In this document: positions 48,386 to 59,970 of the stretch, piece after piece
Layout of the letters: each line of letters starts with the position of its first letter
Numbering within the stretch: the stretch's first letter is position 1
Source: Ifrita kowaldi
Taxonomy: Eukaryota; Chordata; Aves; Passeriformes; Cinclosomatidae
Length of the DNA stretch: 64,000 nucleotides
Assembly: GCA_013398055.1 (NCBI GenBank)
Contig: VZRS01001522.1
Span: 496,001 to 560,000, forward strand
Direction of reading: 5' to 3'
Program-made: the position numbers and the translations under genes
The notes under the pieces: generated by a model
The model's database searches: none
Told to the model about the DNA's origin: nothing
What the model saw: the letters and a program-made list of their open reading frames with translations, nothing else

Positions 48386-48981
48386 CTTTGAAATTCAGAT
48401 CATCCAGGGCAGTGGCAATTAACAAAAGAACGTGATCCTCACCTGTCAGTCCTACCTTTTCCTCCTGTGAACAGTAAGTGCCCCCACACTGCCTGTAAAA
48501 ATTCAGTCAGCAACAATGGCTTCAGACCAGCTTTGGAGTCACACAGAAGAGCTAAGTGAATTAAATTCCACCCCGATCTGAGGTAAACCACTGAGTGCCC
48601 TCTCTGCTGGAAACCACCATTAATGAAAACAGGAATAATGACAATTCTGTTACCTCTTGGTGATGATATGAAGACAAATATGGTTTTAAATAAGTTTTTC
48701 TCAAAACTGTGGTCATTGATGAGATGTGAATACCCTAGAAGTATTGCTTTATAAGTAATAAAATAATAGTCATTTTGATACTAGAAGTACATTTTTCTTC
48801 AGTAGCTGTGTTTCTGACAAGAACTTGGAATTTTCTTTCCCATCTTTTCGAATACTTTTCATAATTAAGTCCAGTAACTATTGCTGTGATCCAACCCTGT
48901 GAGTGACCGCGGGTGCTCTGCAACCCTCCGTACTTTCTTGAAGTTTCAGGAATTTCCCTGTAACTGATATGGACTTAAGTC
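48386..48981. repeat. Direct repeat, copy 1 (about 596 bp)
   Basis: Matches 51326-51892 in the same orientation. The first 335 bases align almost without gaps and differ at roughly nine places; the right part carries several indels. Both copies start at CTTTGAAATTCAG and end at TGGACTTAAGTC. There are no terminal inverted repeats, and I found no clear TG...CA ends or target-site duplication, so the family is unknown. Confidence 0.9.
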
Positions 48982-49256
48982 TACTTCCTTGCCATGAAAT
49001 CTGCAAAGTAGTAAAAAGCTGACACCTCAGTCACCACCGTGAACTATTAAAACAAAGGCTTTTGTTTCTGGAGTCAAAGTCGAGGAGATTCACATAAGCA
49101 ATGCGGGGGGGGGAGGGCGAGGGGTTCTCGTGGCCCAGGGACATTTGGAAACATACACCCACAAATTGCCCTTTCCCACGGCCCACGACGTTCCAGCCAC
49201 CGCCGGGTTTCGCAGGGGCCGTTCGGGTCCCGGCAGCGCTTCCCGGGCCGGCAGCC

Positions 49257-49309
49257 NNNNNNNNNNNNNNNNNNNNNNNNNNNNNNNNNNNNNNNNNNNN
49301 NNNNNNNNN
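49257..49309. other. Assembly gap (53 N)
   Basis: Unresolved bases inside the CpG island. They fall downstream of the proposed exon 1 donor, so they should lie in the start of intron 1. Confidence 0.99.
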
Positions 49310-49447
49310 CTCCCCCCGCGGCCGCGGCTTCCGCGTTTCCCCCGCCACGGCTCGGTCCCGGAGCCCGGCACCGGTGTCCTCCCGCGCCACCATCCACGCA
49401 CCCGACCCCGCGGGCGAGCTGCCCCGCTGGAACTGCTCTGCACTTAC

Positions 49448-49740
49448 CGATGGATCCGCGCACATCCCCGGGGAATGGCCGCGCTCCCGCCCCGCCCCGC
49501 CGGTGCTGCCCGGCTCCCCGGCCGCCTCCGCCCCACCGCCCCTCACCTGCCCTCACTGGCCTTTGGCCGCTTGTTCCTTTCGCCTCTTTCCCGCTCTGAT
49601 CCTTCTCCCCCGAGGCGTGGCTGAGGCGGGACCCGCCGGGCTGAGCTGTGGCCGGGGGCCCTTCCAAAAGCGGCTCCTCCGCACGCCCCACACGGCTCTG
49701 GGTGAGGGAGCTTTGCTCGCTGCCGTAGAGTCCAGGACGC
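49448..49740 (-). other. ATP10D: Probable non-coding exon 1 of ATP10D (5' end approximate)
   Basis: On the minus strand GTAAGT follows the base at 49448, a consensus donor in the CpG island. A second good donor, GGCAG before GTGAGG, would end the exon at 49547. Either could feed the acceptor at 40422. The transcription start is not visible and the right limit is the island edge. No ATG-led frame here is known from ATP10D, so I treat the exon as untranslated. Confidence 0.5.
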
Positions 49741-51325
49741 TTAGTTCATTATTGTTTAAGGTTTGTTTTTTCTTTACCTTAAGGCCTCAGCAGATGGAGG
49801 TTGTGGTAGGAGCATGACTGTCACAGAACCTGACGCCCTTGGCAGCTCGTCAGGGAAAACGATGTTCTTACCCTTTTACAGTCATTTACCGCACTGAAGG
49901 CAGCTTGGCCCATCTAAACATCAAGTTTTCTAGCCACTGGGCTTTTCAAAACTAGCAAAAACTTCCTCTTGTTTTCTAGGAAGTAAGCCTCTGGCTATTG
50001 AGAAACTGCCCAAATAGTCTTAAACAAATCACTGCCATTAGGATCTCTTGGTCCCTATTGAAATAGGCTGGGGTTACCAGTGCTTGTCCAGTGTCAACAA
50101 TGAATTCCGAACAGAGAGCCGGGAGGGCTGTGCTGAGCAGCGGTACTTGGTTGTGCTCTCCTTCCCATGTATGTGCATGGTGTTGCTTTCCTCTGTTGTC
50201 CTGCATTCTAGCATGCCCTGCACCCCTGACCACACACTGAAAACATTTTGGTTATGTTCAGTGAACAGCTGCTGATGGTCTGTTCTTTGGCGTGCCCATG
50301 TGGCTAGTAGAAATTTCAAAACATTGGTATGTCAGATGGAATAAAAATTCTACATGAAGGAAGTCTGTAACTACTGCCTTGAAATTATGTAGGTTCTTCT
50401 TGGCAGGAAAAGATGTGGAGTCCTGTTTCCTTGTGGGATCTACCACCTTTGCTGGCTCAGGTGCTGTAGGAAAGAGGAATCAACTCTGAGAAGGGCAGAG
50501 CAAGCTGCTGCAAGACACAAGGCAGTAGCAGGCTTTGCCAAAACCCAGTTACTTTAAAGTGATTTAAGGTTAACATTGATTAATTGGAACATTCAAGTTG
50601 GCAGAGATGTTTGACAAAGAAGAAACCATCACACAGCTTATAACCAACCACAGCTATTGTAATCACATTGCAGCTGTAAATAATTCATACCCAGATGCTT
50701 ACATTTTCCATTCATATTTTTTTGTGCATGACAGTCCATTCTGTAAGCCTACAGCTACGAAAGGCATATTTTGTTTTGTTTATGCAGCAATAACAATTGC
50801 CTCCATTAGGCCTGTACATTAGTGCACACAAAAATACCTGACCAAACCATAAATGAGCCACCCTGGCTGCCAGAAAGAGCACAGCTGCCTTGGTGCAGCA
50901 CTCTGTGCAGTTTAATTAGATGTGCTGAAGCAGAGCATATGAGCTGTTTGGAGAGGTCAGGCTGATCAGGTGAGTGGGAGGCATTGCTGACTCCTGACTT
51001 GGCCATTACATACACGCTTTCACTTTTATCCTTCTGTACAACTGTCCAGTGGTGTGAATGGTCTTGATCCCAAGCACGCAAAGCAACCATCCAGCATGTC
51101 TGAAGTGTAATTAAACCGTCTTCTCCCAGGTATCCTATGGAAGAGTAACTACAAAGAGCAGAGTCACCAGAGATGATGCTTGATTGAGAAATCTCACTGA
51201 TAGCTTTTCTGCGTGGAGGTAATAGCACTGAATGTCCTCCACACAGATATATCCCTTTTATTTTCTCAGAGACATCTGCAAGTGTCTTTCATACATCTCC
51301 TGAACTGCCACATGAAAAAGGAAAA

Positions 51326-51892
51326 CTTTGAAATTCAGGTCATCCAGAGCAGTGGCAATTAACAAAAGAATGTGATCCTCACCTGTCAGTCCTACCTTTT
51401 CCTCCTGTGAACAGTAAGTGCCCCCACACTGCCTGTAAAAATTCAGTCAGCAACAATGGCTTCAGACCAGCTTTGGAGTCACACAGAAGAGCTAAGTGAA
51501 TTAAATTCCACTCCAATTTTAGGTAAACCACTGAGTGCCCTCTCTGCTGGAAACCACCATTAATGAAAACAGGAATAATGACAATTCTGTTACCTCTTGG
51601 TGATGATATGAAGACAAATATGGTTTTAAATAAGTTTTTCTCAAAACTGTGGTCATTGATGAGATGTGAATACCCTAAAAGTATTATTTTTAAGTAATAA
51701 AATAAATAGTAATTTTCAGTAGCTGTATTTCTGACAAGGACTTTTCTTTCCCATCTTTGTGAATACTTTTCATAACTAAGTCCAGTAGCTATTGCTGTGA
51801 TCCAACCCTGTGAGTGACTGTGTGTGCTCTGCACCCCTCCATATTTTCCTGAAGTTTCAGGAATTTCCCTGTGACTTACATGGACTTAAGTC
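51326..51892. repeat. Direct repeat, copy 2 (about 567 bp)
   Basis: Same orientation as 48386-48981 and 2,940 bp to its right measured between left ends. It is shorter by indels in its right part. The copies bracket the ATP10D CpG island. A 151-codon frame on the minus strand (51379-51834) covers most of it, but copy 1 keeps only a 62-codon remnant, so coding function is unlikely. Confidence 0.9.
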
Positions 51893-54800
51893 CAATGACA
51901 CAAGAGCTGTTGATGACTCCGAAACAGTCACAGAGCTCTTTGTGTAGTTCAAACCCTCTATCTGTTCATGGCTGCAATAACTCTGCAAGTACAAGCATGA
52001 ACAACTCAGCCAGCTGTGCTCATACTGGCACTGTTTGGGACACATGAAAGAGAGGAACTCATGTGAACTGCCAACTAAACATGTTGGCAGACTGAAAACT
52101 TTCCCATGAAGACCTGAAAGGAAGAGGGAAATTTGCCAAAGAATGCTAATCAAACATTTCCCAGAGCACCTCAAGCCAATGGAATGTGAAAACCTGGGTC
52201 TGATTCTTCTCTGGGATAATCTCTTCCCCAGAGGAGAATCATACCCAGTGATGATTCCAGTGCCAAATCCACATAAATAACAGTGCCAGTGGGGATTTGG
52301 GGTTGTAGACATAGATGGTTATCATCACTGCAGTGTGGATGCTCCCAGATCAGCTTAGTGCATTCATATGAGGTCAGTGGATGTATGTGAGAGATCCAGT
52401 GTGTATTTACAGTGAAATACTGACATATTATGGTATCCACTCTAGTTCAAATATATTTGAAGATGTGGTGGCATATTAATAATAACTTATAGCCAGAAAG
52501 GGAATTGGTTGTTACCCAGTAATTGCATCATGCTTTACTTACTTAGCTGTGCAGTAAATGCAAATCATTTAACTGGAGCAGAGATTTCACAAAAACCCCC
52601 TTGAATTTTAAATGACATTGAATTATTGTTTATCACATCATTGGCTGATAAATGTGTGTTTAGAGTCCTAAGCAATGTTGCCAGTGCAAATTAAGGCAGT
52701 CTGTTGTGCTTATCACTAAGGCAATTTCTTTCTGCAGGATCCTCAGATGTATTTCCTGGCAGGACCCCTGGAGGACAGATACACAGTGAACAAAACAGCT
52801 GTTTATCTGCTCTAGTCTGTGTGTGTGGCCATAGCCTTTATTTACCATGCACTGTCTAGATCTGTACTGGTTTATTGATTTCCTCGTGAGGAGATTGTTT
52901 TTATCACTGGAGTGAGCGTTTTATAAATAGTCATGAATTTTCCTTCACTGCTCCCTGTGAGACAAGATGGTATTACTGCTTTCAGGTTACAAATAAAAAA
53001 TGGAAACAAGGGAGAATAAACACCGCAGCATGAAAGTGTTTGTTAGTGAATCTGAGCCTACATGCTTGGTTTGAAAGATTGAGCATTTGTTTAATATTTT
53101 TAAAGTGCAAGATATATTCTATGTAAATTATGTACATTTTGCAAATCCTGAGAGAGGTAGAGTTGTATGTAAATATTATCATGGGAACTTTCCTGAAAGG
53201 CACTTTCAGGGTCATTAAATCCTTGTTATTGCAAGCATGCCATACAATCTGGTTCCTAAGCTGACTGAACTTTATCTAAAACTAGTTAGGTATTTTGCTC
53301 GTATTACTGTACTATAAAACTGCCTCAGAGTATGGTTGCTGTAAGGGTTAAGAATTATCTTCTAGCTTTTAAACTCAATTTCATACCCATTTGCTCTTAC
53401 ACTAGCAGTGACCACTGCTTCCATTAAATAATTCTTTTTGCTCCTGGTGTTTATCAATCCACCTTTGTTTTGCTAAAGTAAGTAAACCAGATAAGAATGA
53501 ATTATATCAAACTGACTGAAGGCTAACTAAATTTCGAATAAAAGTGTCCAGCCAAAGGTGTAATGCAGTTTAACAATCCATTCAGACCTTAGTTATGTTG
53601 GATAAATTGCTGTGACTTAGTTTGTGTAGACAAGTTTTAAGGGAATAACTGACTAATACTCACTCATGTAATCCTCATGCTTTGCCTGCCATTTATACCA
53701 TCATGTTTAGGCAACTGCAGAATGGAAGGAATCAGGAAGCTGGCAGTAGATGCCAGTTCTGGAGAGCAGTTATTAGCAGTCAGCAGCAGTTACTATTACT
53801 GGCATAGGACTCACTGATTGTCACTCACTGTGGTTGGCATTGTGTGTACTAAGAACTTCCATCCTAAAAGCCACTAAGATGATTTTGTTCTAGAGATTTT
53901 CATTCTGCAGAAAGTAACTATCAGCTGGAATTTAACAAGGAATCTGAAAGTCTTTCACTTTTAAGAGGCTCTGAATTAACAAGACAAGCAGAAAATCATT
54001 TTAAATTAGATACTGTCAACTTACTGCAGCTCGTAATGCAGCAGGAATTTACCTCTTATCCTGGCATTTTTACTTTATCCAATAGAGAAGCTGAGTTGGT
54101 AATCTATGGGTAGACTCCAACTTCTAACAATCCATGTTCACGCCCCATGAACAAACACGGGCCCATTTAATAAGAAGACACAAATCTAACCCTAAAAAAA
54201 GGGAAGACCATCTAATGCTGCCTGCTACTTGTGGACTAATGGTAAGGTATGTATGATTGGAAAGTAGTTCTAGCTAAGTGGAATTGCACATAGGCAGATG
54301 GATGCACTTGGAAAATTGCTTTATTCCTTCTTTTTCTGTTTACTCTGATGTGACAATTTCCCATGGCTAATCTTCAACCTTATCTACAGATGTAAACTTG
54401 TCATTAGCTGGTTTACATTGTTACAGTTTCATTGTGTGTCAAAACACATTTTATATGCACTTATTATATGTACTTACGTGCCTTCCCTTTCCTTGTATAT
54501 AGAAGCAAGTTGACTTGCTAAATTTAACTGGTCCACAAATAACCTTAATTCTACACTTTCTTTTTATCAAACCACTTTATCAGCTAACAAAAGGACCCGA
54601 GTCAGTGACATCAAATGAAATATTTAGTAACTGTTGCTTTTTTCTGTATCTTTGCTTGTATAAAGTTATTGTCTGGGTTATAATATTTTTCAAGGGTTTT
54701 TTTCCTATTAAATTTTTCTACAGTTTTTCTAACACAATTTCTGCTGGACAGTGACTCCAACCTGCCAAGCAAATTTTGTCAATATTCTAACTTAGCTACT

Positions 54801-56891
54801 TATGCCACAAGTACTAAACCCATTTCTTGAACAAATAAAAATAATCCAGCAGATGGATATAAAGATACCACTTAGAATTTTTGATTCTCTCATGTATTTT
54901 CCACAAGGGAAAATCCAAGGCTGGTTTTCCATTAAAACGTTAATTTAAGGTTAGGAAACCAAGTATCAGATTAAAAATGTCCGCAAGACACCACAATGAA
55001 AAAATCTAATTTTTATGGTTCATGTATATTGAAACATTTTTGAAGGTGAAACTTTGTCCCAGCAGACATTATATCTGATCATTTCACCTTCCAGAGCCAG
55101 TGTAAACCAAGATAAAGTATAAACAAAGATAGACCAAGACTGACACAAAGCACAAATACAGCTTTAGCTAACTTGGAAGAAATATTACCACATGGGTGTT
55201 TCTGATTCACTCAGTTAGCCCAGTGCATCACAGATCCAAGATGAAAAGCCGTACCCATGGTAAAGATAAGAGAGACTTATACTTTCACAGGTATTGTAGG
55301 TTGAGTTCAAACTCAGAAGAAAGCCTAGGGTTTACTTATAGCCTGCACTATGCAACAATATTAAACCAACTGCTCTTTGCTAGAACTTTATGTCATATAT
55401 TCCATTGTAAATAACATAAGGAAAAAAACATGTCCCATTTTGAAGTGGACAATTTATATGTTCTCCTCATTTTGCTCCTACAAGTAGAACTATTTAAGGA
55501 AAACTAGGAAAATTAACATAACTGTAAATTTTCTATTTTGAATCACTGAGTATTTCTCTGGAAATATTCTCCAAATTGTGAAATGAAAATTTCTTACTAC
55601 ATTCTTTATTGTGTCAACTGGAAGAACAAGTAGGTCATGTCTTCACAAGGCAAACAAATTTTCTAGAGAGCTCTTCTCTAGAATTTGCTCCAGAGTAACT
55701 CTGGAAAAAAAAAGCATGCAAATTTCAGCTACTTCATTGAAAATTAAAAATACCTCTTCTGATGTAATAACATCAAACCACTGAAAACTTGGTGTGAGCA
55801 AAATACTAATCAAAATATCATTGTCACCCACATAATGAGGTTCATTATTTTATTCATTATTCCTACAGCAATTTTTACCAATCATTATTACAATAGCAAA
55901 CCCTATTTGTATGTAGCATTTTCCTGTGTACAAAACTCTTGAAATTGTGCATCAACTAGAGGGCTTCCAGATTTCTTCAGTTGGCTGGTAATGTTTTTAG
56001 GAAAATGAGAACTTTTTTTTTTTGTACCAAGAGAGATTATACATAGACAAGCTGAGATGTTTGTATTGGCACAGTGTCTTATTCATCAGCAACTAAGCCA
56101 TGAGAAAATTTCCAATGCAAAGAAGTGCCTCTCTTCTTTTTGTGTCTTTGCTAATTTGAGACACTCTCAAACTGGAAAAAAAAAAAACCCAAAAAACCCA
56201 AAAGAAAGAAAAAAGGGGAATTACAGTAATATGATTCAAAGCACAACTTGTCCCAGGAGTCATGGAGGTCATGGGTCATGGTGGTTATACAACCACAGCG
56301 AGAGTTAGCAAGGTTTGAAAAACTGGTAAATATGCAGAAGCTGTCCAGGACTCTGACAACTGCTTCTAAAAATCTAGCTTTCAAATTAATATTTGAATAG
56401 TCAGTTAGCTTTGTGAGAAGTTGTCACTTTCATATTATTTGTTTTGGTTTGTTTTGGAGAAGTCTATTCAATTGTTATTTCCCATGGAAAACATAAGTAG
56501 AGGTAGGAAATAGAGATGTGAAAAGCTGCTCCATTGTGTATTATTTGGAGACCACAAAGAAGTCCAGACAATCTGGCTAATACAATGTGCTGCCAAGCCG
56601 GACACAGACTGACAAGACTGAGAAAGACTTATAAATCACAAGGCCATTTGCCCTGGGAGGAAGTAGGCTGTATTTACCCTGGAAGGGATTTAGCAAAAAA
56701 GCACTGCTGTGCCTTACTCTGGATGTATCTGTATAAACAAACTGCTTTCTCTTAGCCTGTCAAAATTACCTTTTCTTTGTATGTCCTTGGTTGAAACCAC
56801 CTCTGTCAGCAGAAACAGAGTACTGCCAGTGTAACTTTCACCAACTGCTGTTTTCATTTCATTTCAAAATATGATGGGATAAAAATAAAAT

Positions 56892-57528
56892 CTATATGTG
56901 CCAGTTTGGCCAAAATCTAGCAATATATTCTCTGAGAGAAAACCAGGTTACAACCACCCTTCCCCCCACCAGGTTCAGGGAAAAAGGAAATTTTCCTCGA
57001 AGGAAAGTGAAAGAGCTAAAAACTATTTATTTAACAAACACACAAGAAAAAAAGGATAATAATGCTAAATAATGAAATCTCTCACCATAGAGAGAAACCT
57101 GGGAAGATTTCAGAGTCCTTCTGTAGGTGTGGTGTCTCTCCTCCTCAGAGCTGGGTGAGGGCCCACCCCCTCGGGCCACGGGGAAAATTCTCCCGATGTG
57201 TTCTGATGTTGTTGAGACAGTCCAGAAGAGAAGAACGGAAAAAACCCCCAAGTCCCAGGAAACAAAGTTCAGCTTTCCGTCTCACGCTGGAGAGAGGGGC
57301 AAGAAAAAAGCTGGCTGAAGAAGCAAGCCGGATGCTCCCCCCCGTGCTACCGCAGCCTGAGCAGAGGAGTGAATCTCCGTGTCCTTGAGACACTGCTTTG
57401 AAAAGTTTGCTTGGTCCTTTTTTCTTTTTTTTTTTCCCTCTCAAGCTCAGTTTAAAGGCACAAATTAATTGTTTGGCATAAAGCCGTGATAGGGGATATA
57501 CATGATGGAGTCACCCCAAGACACTATA
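56892..57528. mobile_element. Solo LTR of an endogenous retrovirus with 5-bp target-site duplication
   Basis: A 627-bp body at 56897-57523 starts TGTGCCAGTTTGGCC and ends CACCCCAAGACA, giving the TG...CA ends of an LTR. It is flanked by a perfect direct repeat CTATA at 56892-56896 and 57524-57528. The body is richer in GC than its surroundings and includes an A-rich and a T-rich run. No retroviral genes lie beside it, so recombination has removed the internal part. A 5-bp duplication is typical of ERVL-type elements; the family was not confirmed. The 108-codon frame inside is not a known gene. Confidence 0.85.
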
Positions 57529-59881
57529 GTAGCTGTAATAGTAGCTCTCAACTCAGAGTTATATAAGAAATACAGGCCATGAAGTCCCTGTGTAGATGGG
57601 ATGTATGTAGTGGGCTGTTTATTATTTTAGGAATACTTTCTCCCCACTGCTATTATGACGCATTGGTACAACTTGCTATGCAGCATATTCCAGCATCTAC
57701 TAATTGTTGTTTACTACTAGGGTTAAGAGTCACCATAATCTACCTACTGGGCATTTTCTTTTCTGTTTTATGATGTCCAAAGAATTTTGAAAAGCACCAA
57801 CACACTCTTACCATTCATTATTAATACTGAAATCTTAAGGTTAGGCTTGGAGAAGCAAGGGAATAATTGGCTTAAAGTTTTATTACATATGCCCTAAGAG
57901 GGATTACTAATTTTCTGTTGTTGTCATTTTGAATTCCAGACATTACAATCATTAAACCTGAACATTGTGAGTAAAATCCCAGTCCCGATGTGTACCTGGT
58001 GTTCAGTTCACCTAGAATTTTTAAGCATGAAGAAAGGGACATAGAAGGATAGAAATACTGGCAATGGATTTTTCCTTATAAGATGGTATCAATACAGCAG
58101 ATAAAAATAAACTTTCTGCATGTTCCCTGAGCATGGGGTAAGAAAAAAGGATCTGAATTGTAGAAAGGAGAGTTAGGAGAATATTCATAAATGTTCTTGT
58201 AGGACGGCAGATGAAGACTCCTCCCTCTCCAATCAAAGAAGCTTATACAAAGTGGGACAGGAGAGGAAAGGCCGGCTAAGTCTCTGAGTGCCCAGCTGTT
58301 TGCAAAAGATGGTAACCAGTGGTACTCATGAGCAGAGTCCCAGCTACTGACTCCAGTTTGTCTTTTGAGCTGTTGTTTTAGTGGGTATATGGCTCAAGCT
58401 CCTTAGAGTATGTAGTATGTCACTCTTCTGGTCTAAGCTATTCCTCTGCCTCTATCCTGCAGAATACTGGGTGTGAAACCAGCTCCTGGCTCTTCTGCTA
58501 CCTCAGCCAGGCAGGTGTTGAGATGTACATAGTACAGATATTTTACAAGCCTATGATATTAACTGATTTCAAGCAATATGTACAATATTTTTTCCATCTG
58601 GTACTTCCAAGCATGCTTGGAGTGTTTCCAACAGTAGCAGTTCCTCTCTGAAGATCTTACAGTGTAGCAGAGCTGTTTTGAATGATCTCTTCAGTACGTT
58701 TTTATCCGTGGAAGGCAGTACAGAGTTCAGTACATAAACTGTGTGACTCTAAGGTGGTGTTGAACCACAAGAATGTCCCTCAGAGCTATTGCTAGTTCTT
58801 CAGTGCAGTCTGTGGGAAGGGCAGAACTGCTACAGAAACCAACAAGATGATTTTGAAATATCAATGAGAAGTGAATTCAAGAACATTCAAGAAAGTTCCT
58901 CTTGTTACACCCCTTACTGGAAAAAGGGGACATGATAGAGACAAGTGTAAAGCTGTGGACATAGACTGTATCCACTGTGCATGACACACTGTACTCCTCA
59001 TGTCTCAAAGAGCGAATACATGAGTATTATATTTACAGAATAGGGAGAGGGGGAAAGAACCAAAACTTCTCATGTTTTTGTATATTTAAAATTTACAGGC
59101 AAAATTATTTGAGAAATTTGAGATTTGTCATTTGGGAGGAATTATGATTACAGATTATCAAGAGCAAATAGGTAATAAAGTATGTTATGCACATCAGTGT
59201 CATGTTCATTCAGCCTCACTTCTGAACTTCACTGGCTCATCAGAGTGTAAAATTAAATAGAGACACATTATTTTCAATCTCCTTCAGCTGCAGCATATCA
59301 CTGTGATCATAATTATACATAAGTTTCTACAAAACCTTTCAAGATTCCTGGTTCAATAATTAAAGTGGTTCATATTGATATTCATGTGTCAGCTGATTTC
59401 ATCTAAGTATGGGCTGCCATTTTGTCTTCCCCCTCAGTCCTAACCGCAAAGGTAACTTCTGTCAGAAGTGGTGCTGTTTGTGGTGGAAATCTAACCTATG
59501 AAAAAAAAAGAGTGCAAAAATAAAATTACTTTTCATCCACATCAGCTGCAGTTTCATCCTGCAGCCCCAGGCACCCTAGTGCTGGCATAAGGGTCAGGGA
59601 GAGGAAGCAGAGCTGGCAACAGGGACTAGGGGACCTCCCTTTTCCATGGCAACCCACATTTAGCTCAGCATGATCTAAACTGCAGTCTCAATGTCTCCAC
59701 TGCATTTAAAAAATGCATTTACTGTCCCCTTTGTGTTGGTAAAATACACAGTTACCTATTTATTTCTATTGACATACCTGTTTAATGGTTCCTTGTGGGA
59801 CACTCACACTGGTGCTTGGATATTCTCCCCAACTGAATATACTTACAGCAATGTAAAACACCATGCTACTATACTGTGTAC

Positions 59882-59970
59882 ACATTATATATAACAATTA
59901 TTATATAATAATGAATAATTATTACTATATTGTTATGATAAAATGTATGCTAATATAATATTAATAACCT
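59882..59970. repeat. AT-rich low-complexity patch
   Basis: About 90 bases that are nearly all A and T, made of TTATTA, TAATAA and ATATAA words without a fixed period. Confidence 0.6.

Larger units (their letters stand above)
40422..49447 (-). other. ATP10D: ATP10D first intron (9 kb)
   Basis: This intron separates the start-codon exon from the CpG-island exon. Apart from a three-unit 27-28 bp repeat near its 3' end and one copy of the 0.58-kb direct repeat at 48386-48981, I see no gene or clear element. Inference: it is one intron; the data would also allow an extra non-coding exon inside it. Confidence 0.6.
49085..49745. promoter_or_regulatory. ATP10D: CpG island, probable ATP10D promoter
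   Basis: A sharp jump to GC-rich, CpG-dense sequence in an otherwise AT-rich region. It lies where the 5' end of ATP10D must be and has good splice donors on the minus strand. Its high GC gives long open frames in several readings at once, which are composition effects. The centre is broken by 53 N bases. Confidence 0.8.

Noticed and set aside
49031..49817. Long open frames (up to 238 codons) on both strands in the CpG island.
   Set aside because: GC-rich sequence lacks stop codons in all frames, the frames cross the N gap, and the translations are Pro/Gly/Arg-rich with no domain.
48386..51892. The direct repeats as the two LTRs of one provirus.
   Set aside because: The sequence between them is the ATP10D CpG island with splice donors, not retroviral genes. 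I found no primer-binding site, no shared TG...CA ends and no target-site duplication.
57062..57388. A 108-codon plus-strand frame.
   Set aside because: It lies wholly inside the solo LTR and has no recognisable protein content.
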